Positions 6,626 through 7,930 of a DNA stretch of 7,930 bases are shown one piece after another. Under the pieces are notes generated by a model. That model was not told the DNA's origin and did not search any database. It saw nothing but the letters and a program-made list of their open reading frames with translations. Every line of letters starts with the position of its first letter. Position 1 is the stretch's first letter. The position numbers and the translations under genes are program-made. This DNA is from CAIMMJ01 sp037131955 (GTDB lineage Bacteria > Bacteroidota > Bacteroidia > UBA4408): positions 1-7,930 of the forward strand of contig JBAXQC010000097.1 in NCBI GenBank assembly GCA_037131955.1. Reading direction: 5' to 3'.

Positions 6626-7195
6626 ATGATGACAAAATTGTTTTGTTGGTGGTTTAAACTGCAAGGCTGGAAAACAGGAGAAAATATTCCCGAAGATGTA
6701 AAGAAATGTGTTGTAATTGGTGCACCGCATACTTCAAATTGGGACTTTGTTTTTGCTTTGGCGGCTTTTAAATTTTTTGGCGTAGAACCAAACTATCTTG
6801 CTAAAAAAGAATTGTTTTGGTGGCCATTGAGTATTCTATTAAAGAGAACAGGAGCAATTTCTATTGAGAGGTCTAAAAGCAATAATGCTGTAGAAGATTT
6901 TATTGAAGAATTTAAGACAAAAGACAAAATGATTTTAGTTTTTCCGGCCGAAGGCACAAGAAAAGCCGTTGACAAATGGAAAACCGGTTTTTATCATGTT
7001 GCGCAGGGAGCAAATGTTCCAGTATTTTTAGCCTATTTAGATTATAAAAACAAAATTGCAGGATTTGGAAAACCTCTTTATTTATCTGGAAATATTGAGC
7101 AAGATTTTATAAAGATTAAGGAATTTTACAAAAACATAGAGCCTAAAAATCCAGCTTGTTTTAATGTGGATGGAATTCGACCTAAGATAAGATGA
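6626..7195 (+). CDS. Short PlsC-type 1-acyl-glycerol-3-phosphate/lysophospholipid acyltransferase
   Basis: A 189-aa member of the glycerolipid acyltransferase family, expected at the inner face of the inner membrane, moving an acyl chain from acyl-ACP or acyl-CoA to a lysolipid such as lysophosphatidate. Motif I is HTSNWD with catalytic H35 and D40 (HX4D). Motif II is GAISIERS (76-83) with R82. Motif III is FPAEGTR (106-112), the standard FPEGTR with one Ala inserted, with E109 and R112 binding phosphate. Motif IV is the hydrophobic ANVPVFLAY (129-137). The family is often near 240 aa; this is the shorter form without a distinct N-terminal membrane helix, though residues 6-15 are aromatic and hydrophobic and may touch the membrane. 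Two adjacent ATGs (6626 and 6629) are equally possible starts. It lies 10 nt after the RidA-family gene, so probably shares its transcript, and its stop is 2 nt from the convergent yebC stop. The exact acceptor is uncertain. Confidence 0.9.
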   Translation: MMTKLFCWWFKLQGWKTGENIPEDVKKCVVIGAPHTSNWDFVFALAAFKFFGVEPNYLAKKELFWWPLSILLKRTGAISIERSKSNNAVEDFIEEFKTKDKMILVFPAEGTRKAVDKWKTGFYHVAQGANVPVFLAYLDYKNKIAGFGKPLYLSGNIEQDFIKIKEFYKNIEPKNPACFNVDGIRPKIR

Positions 7196-7197
7196 TG

Positions 7198-7908
7198 TTA
7201 ATTCCCCATTGTATGGTAAACAGCACTTACGTCATCGTCTTGTTCAAACTTATCTACCAAATCTAAAATTTCATCTTCTTGTTCAGGAGTTAATTTTGTG
7301 GTGGTATTTGGTATTCTTTGAGACTCTGCTTTTATTAGTTCTATTTTAAATTCTTCTAGCCCTTTTTGCATCAAGCCAAAATCCTGAAAAGCTGTAAGAA
7401 TCACATAATTTCCTTCGTCTTCGTAAATTTCTTCTAATCCAAAATCTATAAGGCTAAATTCTAAATCCTCTATTTTATGTTCTCCCGGAGATACTCTAAA
7501 AACACCTCTACGGGTAAACGCAAAATCCAAAGAACCCGTTTTGCCTAATTCGCCGTTGTTCCTGTTAAAGTACATCCTAACATTGGCAACAGTTCTGGTT
7601 GGATTATCGGTAGCACATTCAACTAAAATTCCAATTCCATAAGGTCCATAACCTTCGTAAACAACTTCAGAAAATGAATCTGCATCTTTGCTGGAAGCTC
7701 TGGCAATGGCATTTTCAATTCTATCCTTAGGCATGTTTTCGCCTTTGGCATTTTGAATTATTACCCTGAGTTTGGCGTTATTTTCAATTTCTGAACCTCC
7801 TGCTTTTACAGCCATGGCAATAAGTTTACCGTATTTGGTAAATGTTTTTGCCATTTTGTCCCAACGTTTTTCTTTGCGTTCTCTTCTGAATTCAAAAGCT
7901 CTTCCCAT
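7198..7908 (-). CDS. yebC: YebC/TACO1 family protein (probable translation or transcription regulator)
   Basis: A 236-aa cytosolic protein that is full length for the family. The N-terminus is MGRAFEFRRERKEKRW, the form I associate with Bacteroidota in place of the GHSKW start seen in E. coli. Core signatures are IQNAKGENMPKDRIENAI (51-68), VYEGYGPYGIGILVE (83-97), TDNPTRTVANVRMYF (100-114) and GELGKTGSLDFAF (119-131). The C-terminus ends in EQDDDVSAVYHTMGN, the usual DDV...V closing pattern. Members were first named as transcriptional regulators (PmpR in Pseudomonas); the mitochondrial relative TACO1 and more recent bacterial work point to a role on the ribosome in easing stalls at proline-rich stretches. 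Which applies here cannot be told. The ATG at 7908 matches the conserved N-terminus, and its leader is A-rich without a Shine-Dalgarno. The upstream promoter lies beyond the window edge. It converges on the acyltransferase gene with 2 nt between stops. Confidence 0.96.
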   Translation of the reverse strand: MGRAFEFRRERKEKRWDKMAKTFTKYGKLIAMAVKAGGSEIENNAKLRVIIQNAKGENMPKDRIENAIARASSKDADSFSEVVYEGYGPYGIGILVECATDNPTRTVANVRMYFNRNNGELGKTGSLDFAFTRRGVFRVSPGEHKIEDLEFSLIDFGLEEIYEDEGNYVILTAFQDFGLMQKGLEEFKIELIKAESQRIPNTTTKLTPEQEDEILDLVDKFEQDDDVSAVYHTMGN

Positions 7909-7930
7909 TGATTTTGTTTTAGAATTTGGA

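Noticed and set aside
6793..6975. Minus-strand 60-codon frame opposite the acyltransferase gene
   Set aside because: It is antisense to conserved catalytic motifs and has no independent support.

Overview
The window is strongly AT-rich and reads as chromosomal DNA of a member of the Bacteroidota, probably Flavobacteriia-like. Three lines of evidence support this. Two secreted proteins end in type IX secretion (T9SS, Por) sorting domains, a system confined to that phylum. The YebC homologue has the Bacteroidota-type N-terminus (MGRAFEFR...). Start codons sit behind A-rich leaders with no Shine-Dalgarno sequence.

Layout. Six genes on the minus strand fill 6101 down to 14 with gaps of 13, 52, 18, -4 and 24 nt, so they could form one long transcription unit. 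In order of transcription they are: a small secreted cysteine-rich protein of unknown function (TTG start), a T9SS cargo protein with a jellyroll-like domain (GTG start), a second T9SS cargo protein, an APC-superfamily amino acid permease, a lipoprotein translationally coupled to the permease (ATGA overlap), and a NUMOD4-HNH-HTH protein. A 100-nt divergent intergenic region (6102-6201) separates them from a plus-strand pair, a RidA-family deaminase resembling 2-aminomuconate deaminase and a short PlsC-type acyltransferase. That pair converges, with only 2 nt between stop codons, on a minus-strand yebC/TACO1 homologue.

How the genes work together. Five of the six minus-strand products are exported or in the inner membrane, so the cluster looks like envelope and surface functions, but no shared pathway can be read from the sequence. 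The NUMOD4-HNH protein at its end is probably unrelated in function. RidA, PlsC and YebC are housekeeping-type genes with no evident link to each other.

I see no CRISPR array, transposase, tRNA, rRNA or integrase, and no convincing intrinsic terminator. No stretch over 300 nt lacks a gene; the longest gap is the 100-nt divergent region. I do not find a clear undescribed system. The best leads are the inserted, non-canonical NUMOD4-HNH protein, the uncharacterised cysteine-rich secreted protein, and the uncharacterised lipoprotein coupled to the permease.
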